DNA of 35,894 nt, taken from positions 1-35,894 of the forward strand of contig JAISWQ010000089.1 of the NCBI GenBank assembly GCA_031271025.1. The letters run 5' to 3'. A program made the translations under genes and the position numbers. Below are positions 26,626-34,123 of this stretch, piece after piece; the first letter of the stretch is position 1, and each line of letters opens with the position of its first letter. The notes beneath the pieces were generated by a model, which was not told the origin of the DNA, did no database searches, and worked only from the letters and a program-made list of their open reading frames with translations. Source of the stretch: Zoogloeaceae bacterium. Lineage in GTDB: Bacteria > Pseudomonadota > Gammaproteobacteria > Burkholderiales > Rhodocyclaceae.

Positions 26626-27270
26626 TCAACTCAACGAAAACTCGAACGGCACACGCACCAGCGCGGGATGCTCCTGCCCCACGCAACGAAAACGCTTTAC
26701 GGCCGCCACGACGGTCTTGTTGAAAACCGGGTCACTGGAACGCACGATGCGAATGTTGCCGATTTCGCCATGCGGCTCCACCATGAATTCGACGAGCACC
26801 TCTCCACTTTTGTTGAAGCGCAGAGCCTGCGGCGGATAGGGCACACTGCCGCGAATATCCAGATGATTGGGGCAAACAACGCCTACCGACGCAACCACGG
26901 GAGCAGGAACAGGAGCAGGCGGCGCGGGCGGCGCAGGGGGTGGCGGCTCATACTGGACGACGGCCACCGTCGGTTCCGTTTGCACCGCCGGCGAAATATC
27001 CGGCGGCGGCGCATAGAATTTGGGCGGCGGCGTTTTTGTCGCGGGAGCCGCCTGCTTCTGCACAGGCGGCGGCGGCTTTTCAACGACAGGTTTTGCCGCT
27101 TCGACCAGATGTACCGACAGCGGCGCTTTGAACACCGCGGCCACCTCGCGCGCAAGACCATTGGCCAGCGCCCAGGCCAACAGCAGATGAAAAACGATGA
27201 CGAACACAATCCCGGTCAGATGACGACCTGGATCACGCAGGTTTTGCGCATAACTGGCAGTGTGGGACAT
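26626..27270 (-). CDS. tonB: TonB, energy transducer for outer-membrane receptors
   Basis: Protein of 214 residues. One membrane anchor (GIVFVIVFHLLLAWALANGL, with the His typical of TonB anchors) is followed by a long Pro-rich periplasmic spacer (about residues 60-135, KPPPPVQKQ..., YEPPPPAPPAPPAP) and a C-terminal TonB domain (SVPYPPQALRFNKSGEVLVE). The ATG at 27270 has GGAAA seven bases upstream. It is the first gene of the tonB-exbB-exbD-exbD operon. No Fur box is visible in the leader; instead there is a near-perfect sigma54 promoter at 27328-27345. No TonB-dependent receptor gene is in the window. Confidence 0.92.
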   Translation of the reverse strand: MSHTASYAQNLRDPGRHLTGIVFVIVFHLLLAWALANGLAREVAAVFKAPLSVHLVEAAKPVVEKPPPPVQKQAAPATKTPPPKFYAPPPDISPAVQTEPTVAVVQYEPPPPAPPAPPAPVPAPVVASVGVVCPNHLDIRGSVPYPPQALRFNKSGEVLVEFMVEPHGEIGNIRIVRSSDPVFNKTVVAAVKRFRCVGQEHPALVRVPFEFSLS

Positions 27271-27327
27271 AGTCGTTTCCAATTCGTTTTGCGGTGCAAG
27301 AACATTCTGGTTTCGATACACCTGCTT

Positions 27328-27345
27328 TAGCAGGATGCGTGCCAA
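27328..27345 (-). promoter_or_regulatory. sigma54 promoter of the tonB operon
   Basis: On the minus strand the sequence is TTGGCACGCATCCTGCTA. It matches the -24/-12 consensus TGGCACG-N4-TTGCW at all but one position; the GG and GC are exactly ten bases apart. The transcript would start near 27318, about 48 bases before the tonB ATG. The sigma54 activator gene ends 170 bases upstream. An AACATGTT palindrome at 27363-27370 could be an activator site (guess). Confidence 0.78.
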
Positions 27346-27515
27346 ATGGCACACAAGGGACAACATGTTTTCAAGGCATTGTTTTTAATGGAGTCAACAA
27401 CCAGGGCTGCATCAGAGGGCAGAATTTCCCCGGCGCTGCGGGTGATGGCAAACCACCACGATTGCTGTCAAATCAACAGAGGTGCGAAACAAACCCGGAC
27501 ATCGCCGCGCGCGCT

Positions 27516-28688
27516 TCACTCTTCGATGAAACCAAAGCGCGCCAGGCGCGTGCGCATGACATTGCGGGTCACGCCCAGCAAACGGGCGGCGGCGGACTGG
27601 TTGTGCGCGCAGAACTCGAATACGGTTGTCACAATCGCCTTTTCGATCCGCTCGTCGATCGAGGCGGCATCGCCCGTGTCGCGTGAGGCGCAGATTTCCT
27701 GCAAGGCCGCTTCCAGCCCGCGAATGCCGCAACCCGGCGTACCGCAACGGTTGGCAACCACCGCGCAAGAGAGGCCAAAATCCTCGAAATTGAGCGCCTT
27801 TGCCTTGTCCGGGCAAACAATCAAGGCGTGATGCACGGCGTTTTCCAGCTCGCGGATATTGCCCAGCCAGGGATAAGCGACCAGTTTTTCCAATGCGGCA
27901 GGCGCAACCGGCAAGGGATCGCGCGACAGGCGCTGCGCGTAATAGCGGATGAAATGTTCGAGCAGAACGGGAATGTCTCCCGGACGCTCGGCAAGCGGCG
28001 GCAGATGAATCATCGCCACCTTGAGGCGGTAATACAGATCCTCGCGGAAGCGTCCCGCCGCGACGGCTTCCTCGAGATCGACATTGGTCGCGGCGATCAG
28101 GCGCACATCAATGGGAACAGGACGCCGCGAGCCGACACGCACCACTTCCCGTTCCTGCAAGACCCGCAGAAGTTTCACCTGTTGTCCCAGCGGCAGGTCG
28201 CCGATTTCATCCAGAAAGAGGGTACCGCCGTTCGCGGCCTCGAACCAGCCCGCCCTGGGCGCAATCGCGTCGGTAAACGCGCCGCGCTCATGACCAAAGA
28301 GTTCGGCTTCGATCAGGTTTGCGGCAATCGCGCCGCAATTGACCGCCAGAAACGGTTTTTTCACCCTGCGGCTGCGCGCGTGAACGTAACGCGCCACCAA
28401 TTCCTTGCCGGTGCCCGTCGCGCCCCGGATGAGCAGATTCGCGTCCGTGGGCGCCAATCGCGCCAGCCGCGCTTCCAGTTCACGGGAGCGGGGGTCTTCA
28501 AACACCAGCGCCTTGGCGCGAATGCTCAGGGAAAGGGTATGTGGGTTCTTGAAGGACAAAACATCGCCTCGCCCATTGCTGGCGAGAGGAAAGTTTTCCA
28601 CATCCAGCAGCGCGTCATCGACATACACGTCTGGGTTCACAGGCGGCAGCGCGTCAAGCGGCGCCGCATACGCGAGCATGGCATCCAT
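27516..28688 (-). CDS. sigma54-dependent transcriptional activator, SfnR-like
   Basis: Protein of 390 residues. A short N-terminus (1-62) without a recognisable sensor domain leads into an AAA+ sigma54-interaction domain: Walker A GATGTGKE (89-96), loop GAFTDA (136-141; most activators have GAFTGA), Walker B GGTLFLDEIG (154-163), REDLYYRL, and W-GNIRELEN. A Fis-type helix-turn-helix ends the protein (QSAAARLLGVTRNVMRTRLA). The architecture and many central words resemble SfnR of Pseudomonas, which activates sulfone/sulfonate genes under sulfur limitation. The ATG at 28688 has AAGGAG eight bases upstream. It lies between two operons that both have sigma54 promoters, so it is probably their activator. 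Confidence 0.87.
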   Translation of the reverse strand: MDAMLAYAAPLDALPPVNPDVYVDDALLDVENFPLASNGRGDVLSFKNPHTLSLSIRAKALVFEDPRSRELEARLARLAPTDANLLIRGATGTGKELVARYVHARSRRVKKPFLAVNCGAIAANLIEAELFGHERGAFTDAIAPRAGWFEAANGGTLFLDEIGDLPLGQQVKLLRVLQEREVVRVGSRRPVPIDVRLIAATNVDLEEAVAAGRFREDLYYRLKVAMIHLPPLAERPGDIPVLLEHFIRYYAQRLSRDPLPVAPAALEKLVAYPWLGNIRELENAVHHALIVCPDKAKALNFEDFGLSCAVVANRCGTPGCGIRGLEAALQEICASRDTGDAASIDERIEKAIVTTVFEFCAHNQSAAARLLGVTRNVMRTRLARFGFIEE

Positions 28689-28793
28689 AAAGGTTTCTCC
28701 TTGTTGGGGGCGCAACATCTTCTTTTTGTTTGCCAAACCATAAAACAAAATCCAGACAGGGGTCGAAGAATTTAAAGTCCTTTACTTATGCAT

Positions 28794-28822
28794 ATTAAGA
28801 ATATAAAAAGCGAACGTGTCAA
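28794..28822 (-). promoter_or_regulatory. Possible sigma70 promoter of the activator gene
   Basis: On the minus strand a perfect TTGACA (28817-28822) is 17 bases from CTTAAT (28794-28799, four of six). It lies in an AT-rich stretch, unlike the rest of the window. The leader to the activator ATG would be about 100 bases. The rest of 28689-28935 shows no gene. Confidence 0.5.
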
Positions 28823-28935
28823 CATTGCTGGCATAGAAGCAACCCATGCGTAAAATGACTGCTCTGCCAGCAATTCTGCTGTAAATTTGGCAATCTGACG
28901 CCTGTTGCCGTTGCCGCGCCTTGTTGTAGCGATAC

Positions 28936-28972
28936 AAAAAAACAGGCGTACAGACACGACAGTCTGTACGCC
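28936..28972 (-). terminator. Rho-independent terminator of the organosulfur operon
   Basis: On the minus strand GGCGTACAGAC (28962-28972) pairs perfectly with GTCTGTACGCC (28945-28955) around loop TGTCGT, followed by TGTTTTTTT. It lies 28 bases after the nitroreductase stop and separates the operon from the activator gene. Confidence 0.93.
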
Positions 28973-28999
28973 CACAACAAAAATGAATCCCGCCGGGGA

Positions 29000-29590
29000 T
29001 CAAAAGCGGAATACGCCCTCCGCGGAAAATTCGGGGAGCGGACGGCGTTCACCTGGAAATTCCCGTGCCTGTAAAGCTTCCGGCAGCTTTTCCGGGTTTC
29101 CCTTGCGCCCGATCACGATGGCGCTCTCCAGCTTGAAGCCTTCGGGAACCTCCAGTTTTTTGACAATGGCCGCGCCATCGAAACCGGCGATGATGTGCGC
29201 GACAAGGCCGGAAAGACTTGCCTGCAAGGCAAGAAACGCCACTGCCGCGCCGGTGTCGTATGAGGCGAAGCCGGTTTCAATGGCTTCCGTTTTGCCGGGC
29301 GCGACGAACTTTCGCTCGGAAAACGCGAAGACGAGCGCGGAAGCGTGCTGCGCCCAATCCCGGTTGTAGGGGATGAGGAGATCCAGAAACGGCTTCCAAT
29401 ACGGCGTGCCGCGGCGCGCATACACAAACCGCCACGGCTGCGCGTTGTAGGCGGAAGGCGCCCAGCGCGCGGCCTCGAACAGGTCTTGCAGCACGCTTTC
29501 GCTCACTTCTGTTTCATCAAAGGCACGGGCAGACCAGCGTTCCAGAAAAATGGGACTGATCTTCCGTTCGGACTGACGGGGTTGAGTCAT
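29000..29590 (-). CDS. Nitroreductase-family flavoprotein
   Basis: Protein of 196 residues of the FMN-binding nitroreductase family. The N-terminal RWSARAFDETEV block and AARWAPSAYNAQPWRFVYAR are the usual FMN- and substrate-contact motifs; the C-terminal half contains GAAVAFLALQASLSGLVAHI and AIVIGRKG. It is cytosolic. The ATG at 29590 has GGAG seven bases upstream. It is the last gene of the operon, separated by 168 bases and a hairpin from the aldolase. No ssuE/msuE-type flavin reductase is present, so this enzyme may provide FMNH2 for the two monooxygenases. That is an inference; it could equally reduce a pathway intermediate. Confidence 0.85.
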   Translation of the reverse strand: MTQPRQSERKISPIFLERWSARAFDETEVSESVLQDLFEAARWAPSAYNAQPWRFVYARRGTPYWKPFLDLLIPYNRDWAQHASALVFAFSERKFVAPGKTEAIETGFASYDTGAAVAFLALQASLSGLVAHIIAGFDGAAIVKKLEVPEGFKLESAIVIGRKGNPEKLPEALQAREFPGERRPLPEFSAEGVFRF

Positions 29591-29714
29591 GATAAAACTC
29601 CATTGGGCAGGTTTGAATCAGGGATCACCAAAAGTGGAAAAATTCCGGCGCAAGCGCGGGGCAAATGGCGCTGTTTCTCCCCTTTGGCCTGCATCCGGCT
29701 CGAGTCACAGATTG

Positions 29715-29749
29715 TAAAACAGAAACGGTGGGGAGAATCTCTCCCCGCC
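29715..29749 (-). promoter_or_regulatory. Intra-operon hairpin, possible partial terminator
   Basis: On the minus strand a ten-base stem (one G-U pair) formed by 29740-29749 and 29727-29736 around a three-base loop is followed by GTTTCTGTTTTA. It begins 10 bases after the aldolase stop and may reduce nitroreductase expression. Confidence 0.5.
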
Positions 29750-29758
29750 CGTCCCGGC

Positions 29759-30499
29759 TTATTGACCGCCGTTCCAGCGCAAATCATCCGTCGGAACCAG
29801 TCCCAGCGCCTTGCCTTCCTCGTAAAGCCCCGTCATGTTCCAGTTGCGCCAGAGGACGCCCGCGCCATAGGTGCGCGGGCCGCCCACCAGTTCGGAGAGC
29901 GTGGCCAGTTGTGCCGCCTCTTCAAACAGGATGATGTTTTCCACATGTTCGCGGATGCCTTTTTTGCCCCACACCGTGCCCCCGCCGTTCGCTTCGAGAA
30001 TGGCAGTGTTGCGCGGATTTTCCTCGATCTTTTCGATGATGAAATCCACCTCCTCCTGCCGCCGGTCGATATAGATCGGAATTTCCTTCAGCAGATGATG
30101 GCGCTGGAAGGCCACGTAGGTTACGGGCAGGGTGCGGTGCGTCTGTCCCCATACCGCGACATAGGGCGTATGCACATGAGAAATGACGGTAATTTCCGGA
30201 CGCACGCGGAACAGCTTCGCGTAACGGTTGTCCCCCCGTGTTCCGGCGCCCCCGCCCAACCGTTTGCCCTCCAGATCGTAAAGCGCGGGGATGGGGCTTG
30301 TGCCCCTGTCCCAAGGACCAGGATCATTCACCACGACGAGCTTGTCCTCGCCCGGAATGCGCACGACGAACCCCACTGTACCGAAGGCCGTGGTCGTGCC
30401 CGTTTCCCGCAAAACACGGAAAGCCTTTTCGCCATCCGCCTTGACGCTGGCGACAAAATCCCGTGCCGCCGCTGTAAGTTCCAGAGTTTCGCCAACCAT
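29759..30499 (-). CDS. Class II aldolase/adducin-family protein
   Basis: Protein of 246 residues with the class II aldolase fold. The metal-binding HVHTPY segment (His-x-His) and the downstream HHLL stretch supply likely Zn ligands; the phosphate or substrate loop region reads GTVGFVVRIPGE. Such proteins are zinc aldolases, epimerases or decarboxylases on short sugars or hydroxy acids. The ATG at 30499 has GGAGG seven bases upstream. Within this operon it could cleave a carbon skeleton left after desulfonation, but its substrate is unknown. 146 bases separate it from the desulfinase-like gene. Confidence 0.82.
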   Translation of the reverse strand: MVGETLELTAAARDFVASVKADGEKAFRVLRETGTTTAFGTVGFVVRIPGEDKLVVVNDPGPWDRGTSPIPALYDLEGKRLGGGAGTRGDNRYAKLFRVRPEITVISHVHTPYVAVWGQTHRTLPVTYVAFQRHHLLKEIPIYIDRRQEEVDFIIEKIEENPRNTAILEANGGGTVWGKKGIREHVENIILFEEAAQLATLSELVGGPRTYGAGVLWRNWNMTGLYEEGKALGLVPTDDLRWNGGQ

Positions 30500-30645
30500 G
30501 AAAATACCTCCAACCATTCTATGAAAACGCAGTAACCGACTGCGCGGCGGGGGATGCTTATTTCATCCCGTAAAAAAATCCGCATAATGACGAGGGCGGA
30601 GGGAGACCACCGCGCCGGGGAAAAGCGGAAATCATGCACAGGTGC

Positions 30646-31722
30646 TCAGGCATACTGTTTGCGCCCGCGATCGCGTTCTTCCAGCAGGGCGCGCGCCATT
30701 GCCAGCGGACGTTCATCAAACCAGCTTTCCAGATCGAAATCCTGATCGAGAAAGCCATGCAGCCACATGAAGTTCTTCTGAACCGCCAGCAGAGCGCGCC
30801 GTTCCCGCGAAAGATCGGGATGGAGCGCGCGATGAAAATCCTGCCGGTAGGCTTCCGCCACGCCTTCGGCGTCCGCGCCGGTTTCCGCCCGCAAGGCCGC
30901 GCGAACTTCGGCAAGATGGGTCGCCGCCCAGTCCGCCGCCTTGAGCGTCTGCGCGAGAAAACGAACCAGCAGGTCAAAATAATGTTCGATGAAATCCGTA
31001 TGCACCGTGATCGGGCGCGGCGTTCCGTTGTTGACCCGAAAACGCTTCTCCGGCAAGGCATCGAGATCGATGGCGACCACCGCGCCTGCCGCCTTGGCCG
31101 CCGTCACGGCGCGCGCGCCCTTGACATAGACGGCGTCCACCCGGTTTTCCCGCAAGGCTTCCAGCCCCTGCCAGAGATTGTGGCCGCCGCGCCGCCCGGA
31201 ATTGCGTCCGTCATCGCCGGAAGCGACCTCGACGAAACGGGCGTCCTCCAGGGTAAGCCCCGCCGCGGCGAGCGCCCCCTTGTAGCCCTGCAAACTCATG
31301 CCGCGCGCGATACTGCTGCCGCGCGCGTGGGCGGCAATCGCGCGCGTGACAAAAGCGGGCAGCGCCAGCCGTTTGCCTTTCAGATCGGCGGGCGACTGTA
31401 TACCGCTGTCGGGACGCGCCAGAATGACCTGCCATTCATCGATCCAGGTAAGACCAATGACCTTCGTTGACGCCCCTTGCGCGCGGGCGGCGAGCGCCAG
31501 GAGCGCGCCCCCTTCGCGGATGAGATTCCCGAGCGCGTGATCGTAATGATGGCGTGCAAGTTCGGGCGGCGCGTCTTGCAGGGTGGCCACCCGGATGCCG
31601 TCCGCGCTGAATTCTTCCTCCAGCCAGCCCAGCCGCCAGGCGAGTCCGGTCGCGGTCGGAACCGGACAGCGGGTAAACCAGAGCGTCTGTGCGCCGGTAT
31701 CTGCCGTTATGGATTGAGACAT
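30646..31722 (-). CDS. DszB-like desulfinase candidate (periplasmic-binding-protein fold, no signal peptide)
   Basis: Protein of 358 residues with the fold class usually labelled ABC substrate-binding (NMT1/SsuA-like), but it starts MSQSITADTGAQTLWFTRCP with no signal peptide or lipobox, and no ABC ATPase or permease is nearby. The early TRCPVPTA matches NCPVPNA of DszB, putting Cys 19 at the place of the catalytic Cys 27. His 59 and Arg 69, followed by Gly-Gly, keep the ten-residue spacing of DszB His 60 and Arg 70. DszB is known to use this fold to split an aryl sulfinate to sulfite. I infer a sulfinate desulfinase acting on the product of the two upstream monooxygenases. The start has GGAG upstream. 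A cytoplasmic binding protein remains possible. Confidence 0.7.
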   Translation of the reverse strand: MSQSITADTGAQTLWFTRCPVPTATGLAWRLGWLEEEFSADGIRVATLQDAPPELARHHYDHALGNLIREGGALLALAARAQGASTKVIGLTWIDEWQVILARPDSGIQSPADLKGKRLALPAFVTRAIAAHARGSSIARGMSLQGYKGALAAAGLTLEDARFVEVASGDDGRNSGRRGGHNLWQGLEALRENRVDAVYVKGARAVTAAKAAGAVVAIDLDALPEKRFRVNNGTPRPITVHTDFIEHYFDLLVRFLAQTLKAADWAATHLAEVRAALRAETGADAEGVAEAYRQDFHRALHPDLSRERRALLAVQKNFMWLHGFLDQDFDLESWFDERPLAMARALLEERDRGRKQYA

Positions 31723-31752
31723 TCATGTTCTCCAGAAATGCGTGTAACGCGG

Positions 31753-31781
31753 AAAAATCTGGCGGACCTTGCCTTGCCAGA
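31753..31781 (-). promoter_or_regulatory. Intra-operon hairpin with U-run, possible attenuator
   Basis: On the minus strand TCTGGC (31776-31781) pairs with GCCAGA (31758-31763) over a 12-base loop and is followed directly by TTTTT. It lies between the second monooxygenase and the desulfinase-like gene. The stem is short, so termination would be partial. Confidence 0.4.
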
Positions 31782-31808
31782 CCTCCCGCGTTCAGCATTG
31801 GGCAGGGG

Positions 31809-32966
31809 TCACGCCACTTCCCGCAGCCGGGTTTCAACGCTGCCGCGCACCAGCGGCAACACTTCCTCGCCGACGCGATATGCTTCTTCCAGATGCGGCG
31901 TGCTGGCCAGGATGAAAGCGCCCGCCCCCAGTTGCACCAGTTGATCCAGCCGCTCGGCAACCTGCTCATAGCTGCCGACGATGCCGTTCGTCTGCCCGCC
32001 GCGCAAGAGCGCAAACCCTGACCAGACATTGGGTTCGATGATGAAATCGCGGTAACTGTTGATCGTCGTCGGACGGAAGGATCGCTGGCGTGCCGCGCCT
32101 ACCGATTCACTGTCGATCGAGGCGTAGTAGCGTTCCCAAACCGCTTTGTCGATATTCTCGAACCCGCGTTCCACCTCGCGCCAGGCTTCTTCCTCGGTTG
32201 GGCGCGCAATGATGTCGACTCGCACCGCCGTCTTGATCTGCCGTCCCAGCGCCGCTGTCTTTTCCTTCACGCGGTCAAACTTCTCGCCCAACTGCGCGAA
32301 CGGCTCCAGCCAGGAGAGGTAAAAATCGGCGTGCAGGGAGGCCGACGCCAGCGCGGCGTCGGAAGACCCGGAAAAATAGATTTCAGGATAATCCTCACGC
32401 GAGAGGGGATCCGGCAGGCCGCTATCTTCAAGCTGGTAGAACTTGCCGCGATAGGAGAAGGGGCCGCCCTTCCAGACGCCGCGCAGCACGTCCAGAAATT
32501 CGGTCGTGCGGGTATAGCGATCATCATGCCCGACGGAATCTCCCCACCAGAGCTGTTCCGGCCCGCCGCCGCCGCTGATGATGTTGTAGAGTGTCCGTCC
32601 GCCCGTGGCGCGTTGCAGACTGGCAGTCGCGCGCGCCACCAGAACAGGATTCTGGAAAGCGGGCTGGAAGGGGATCATGAAGCGGAAGGTTTTGGTCTCC
32701 CGCGCAAGGAAGGGGGCGATGACCCACGGTTCCTCCGTGCTTGGAAAAGTCGGGATCAGGCCGCCCTGAAAGCCGGAAATTTCGGCGGCATGGGCGATTT
32801 CCGCCAGGTAGTCGATATAGGTATAACCATCCTCGCCGTCTCCGCCTAAGCCGGGTACACGGCGCGTTTCATCGCCGGGAAACCAGTCGCCGCGATAGGG
32901 CGTGCGGGAACGATGGTGACGCGGTTCCCCATGTGTGGGAATTCTCCAGAAAATGTCGATGCTCAT
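31809..32966 (-). CDS. SsuD-like FMNH2-dependent monooxygenase, second copy
   Basis: Protein of 385 residues of the bacterial-luciferase-like (LLM) group, closest in look to alkanesulfonate monooxygenase SsuD (about 380 residues). Family words are MSIDIFWRIPTHGEPRH at the start, GGRTLYNIISGGGGPEQLWW, YPEIYFSGSSDAALASASLH, the mobile-loop segment with conserved Arg, GIVGSYEQVAERLDQ and FILASTPHLEEAYRVGEEVL. The enzyme would use reduced FMN and O2 to cleave or oxidise a C-S bond. The ATG at 32966 has GGAG nine bases upstream; an in-frame TTG at 32981 was not used. It starts 27 bases after the paralogue before it. Confidence 0.9.
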   Translation of the reverse strand: MSIDIFWRIPTHGEPRHHRSRTPYRGDWFPGDETRRVPGLGGDGEDGYTYIDYLAEIAHAAEISGFQGGLIPTFPSTEEPWVIAPFLARETKTFRFMIPFQPAFQNPVLVARATASLQRATGGRTLYNIISGGGGPEQLWWGDSVGHDDRYTRTTEFLDVLRGVWKGGPFSYRGKFYQLEDSGLPDPLSREDYPEIYFSGSSDAALASASLHADFYLSWLEPFAQLGEKFDRVKEKTAALGRQIKTAVRVDIIARPTEEEAWREVERGFENIDKAVWERYYASIDSESVGAARQRSFRPTTINSYRDFIIEPNVWSGFALLRGGQTNGIVGSYEQVAERLDQLVQLGAGAFILASTPHLEEAYRVGEEVLPLVRGSVETRLREVA

Positions 32967-32993
32967 TGTGTGACGCTCCAAAAAATGTTGGTT

Positions 32994-34070
32994 TCAGGCC
33001 GCCAGACGGCGTTCGCTTCCGACGAGACTGCGCACGCCGGGCAAGACCAGTTCGCCGATACGGTAAGCCTCTTCCAGATGCGGCGCCGCGCCGAGAATGA
33101 AGCTCCCGATTCCGGCCTCCACGTATTCGACAAGCCGTTGACGCACCTCGCCATAACTCCCGAAAAGGGAAGCCGCCGCGCCATTGCGTCCGCTGGAAAG
33201 TCCCTGCCAATGGTTCGACCCCAGCGCGGGATCGCCCACCTGCCGCCGCGTGCCGGATTGATCCAGGACGCGACGGGCATCGAAGAGCGCCTCGCGCGTG
33301 GTTTCCCGCGCCAGCACGTCGATGCGCAAGCCTGCGGCGACCGTGCGTCCGGCCTGTTCCGCCAGGGTCACGAGACGCGCAATGGCAGGACGCAGTTGCG
33401 CCACGGGCAGGGCGTCGAAAATATGGACATCGGCGACCCGCGCCGACAGCGCCAGCGCCGCTTCGCTGGAACCCGAGAGGTAAACCGGCGGCAGGGGATA
33501 GGCCCGCAGGGGACCTTCAAAGCCGCCGTCCAGCACTTCAAAGAAGCGTCCGGCAAAGCTGAATTTTTCACCGCTCGTCACGCCGCGCGCCACGGTCACG
33601 AATTCCTCGATGCGCGGCAGCAGATCCGCTTCCGCAACCGGATCGCCATACCAGCGGCGTTGCGGTTCGTTGCCCCCCAGCCCAATCTGCCAGGCGAAAC
33701 GTCCCCTGCTGAAACGCTGAAAAGAAACCGCGTTCTTCGCCGCGAACACGGAGGAACCCCGTGAGGCCGGAAATTCGGTGAGGATGCGGACATGGCGCGT
33801 GGCGCGCGCGGCATAGGCTGCCACGATCCAGGATTCATCCGCGCCGGGATCGTCCGGCACCTGAATGCCGTCAAACCCTGCCAGGTCGGCGGCACGCGCA
33901 ACCTGATGCAGATAATCGAAATAGTTGAAGCGATCGCCGCGCGGATCGCTGACGCCAGGTGAAAGCGCCGGACGCGCCGATTCGGCACGCTCACCACGAC
34001 GGGTGGGTCTGGCATCGCCATAACGCCCGTCCCCCGCGACCGGGAGTTGCCAGATGAATTCTATGGTCAT
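32994..34070 (-). CDS. SsuD-like FMNH2-dependent monooxygenase, first copy
   Basis: Protein of 358 residues, paralogous to the next gene. Shared words include WQLPVAGDGRY at the start, FDGIQVPDDPGADESWIVAA, FAWQIGLGGNEPQRRWYGDP, VYLSGSSEAALALSARVADV and FILGAAPHLEEAYRIGELVL. Compared with its partner the central loop is shorter and the region near the active site differs, so the two probably act on different substrates or form two steps. The ATG at 34070 has GGAGG seven bases upstream. It is the first gene of the operon; a sigma54 promoter at 34124-34139 precedes it, and no other gene intervenes. Confidence 0.9.
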   Translation of the reverse strand: MTIEFIWQLPVAGDGRYGDARPTRRGERAESARPALSPGVSDPRGDRFNYFDYLHQVARAADLAGFDGIQVPDDPGADESWIVAAYAARATRHVRILTEFPASRGSSVFAAKNAVSFQRFSRGRFAWQIGLGGNEPQRRWYGDPVAEADLLPRIEEFVTVARGVTSGEKFSFAGRFFEVLDGGFEGPLRAYPLPPVYLSGSSEAALALSARVADVHIFDALPVAQLRPAIARLVTLAEQAGRTVAAGLRIDVLARETTREALFDARRVLDQSGTRRQVGDPALGSNHWQGLSSGRNGAAASLFGSYGEVRQRLVEYVEAGIGSFILGAAPHLEEAYRIGELVLPGVRSLVGSERRLAA

Positions 34071-34123
34071 GAAAGCCTCCTGAAAATGAACAGAGAAGAG
34101 GGAATCGAAATCCCACCCTTTCC

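Noticed and set aside
27271..27515. Fur box upstream of tonB
   Set aside because: I looked for GATAATGATAATCATTATC-like sequence and found none; the palindromes present do not match.
28772..29052. Short minus-strand open frames between the activator and the nitroreductase
   Set aside because: They overlap the promoter and the terminator hairpin, have no ribosome site and no recognisable protein features.
30500..30645. GG-N10-GC match upstream of the aldolase (CGGGATGAAATAAGCA)
   Set aside because: Only the GG, GC and a few other bases match; both T of the -12 TTGC are missing, so it is too weak for a sigma54 promoter call.
30646..31722. Annotation as an ABC transporter substrate-binding protein
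   Set aside because: No signal peptide, no lipobox, no permease or ATPase nearby, and the DszB Cys/His/Arg pattern is present. Kept only as an alternative.
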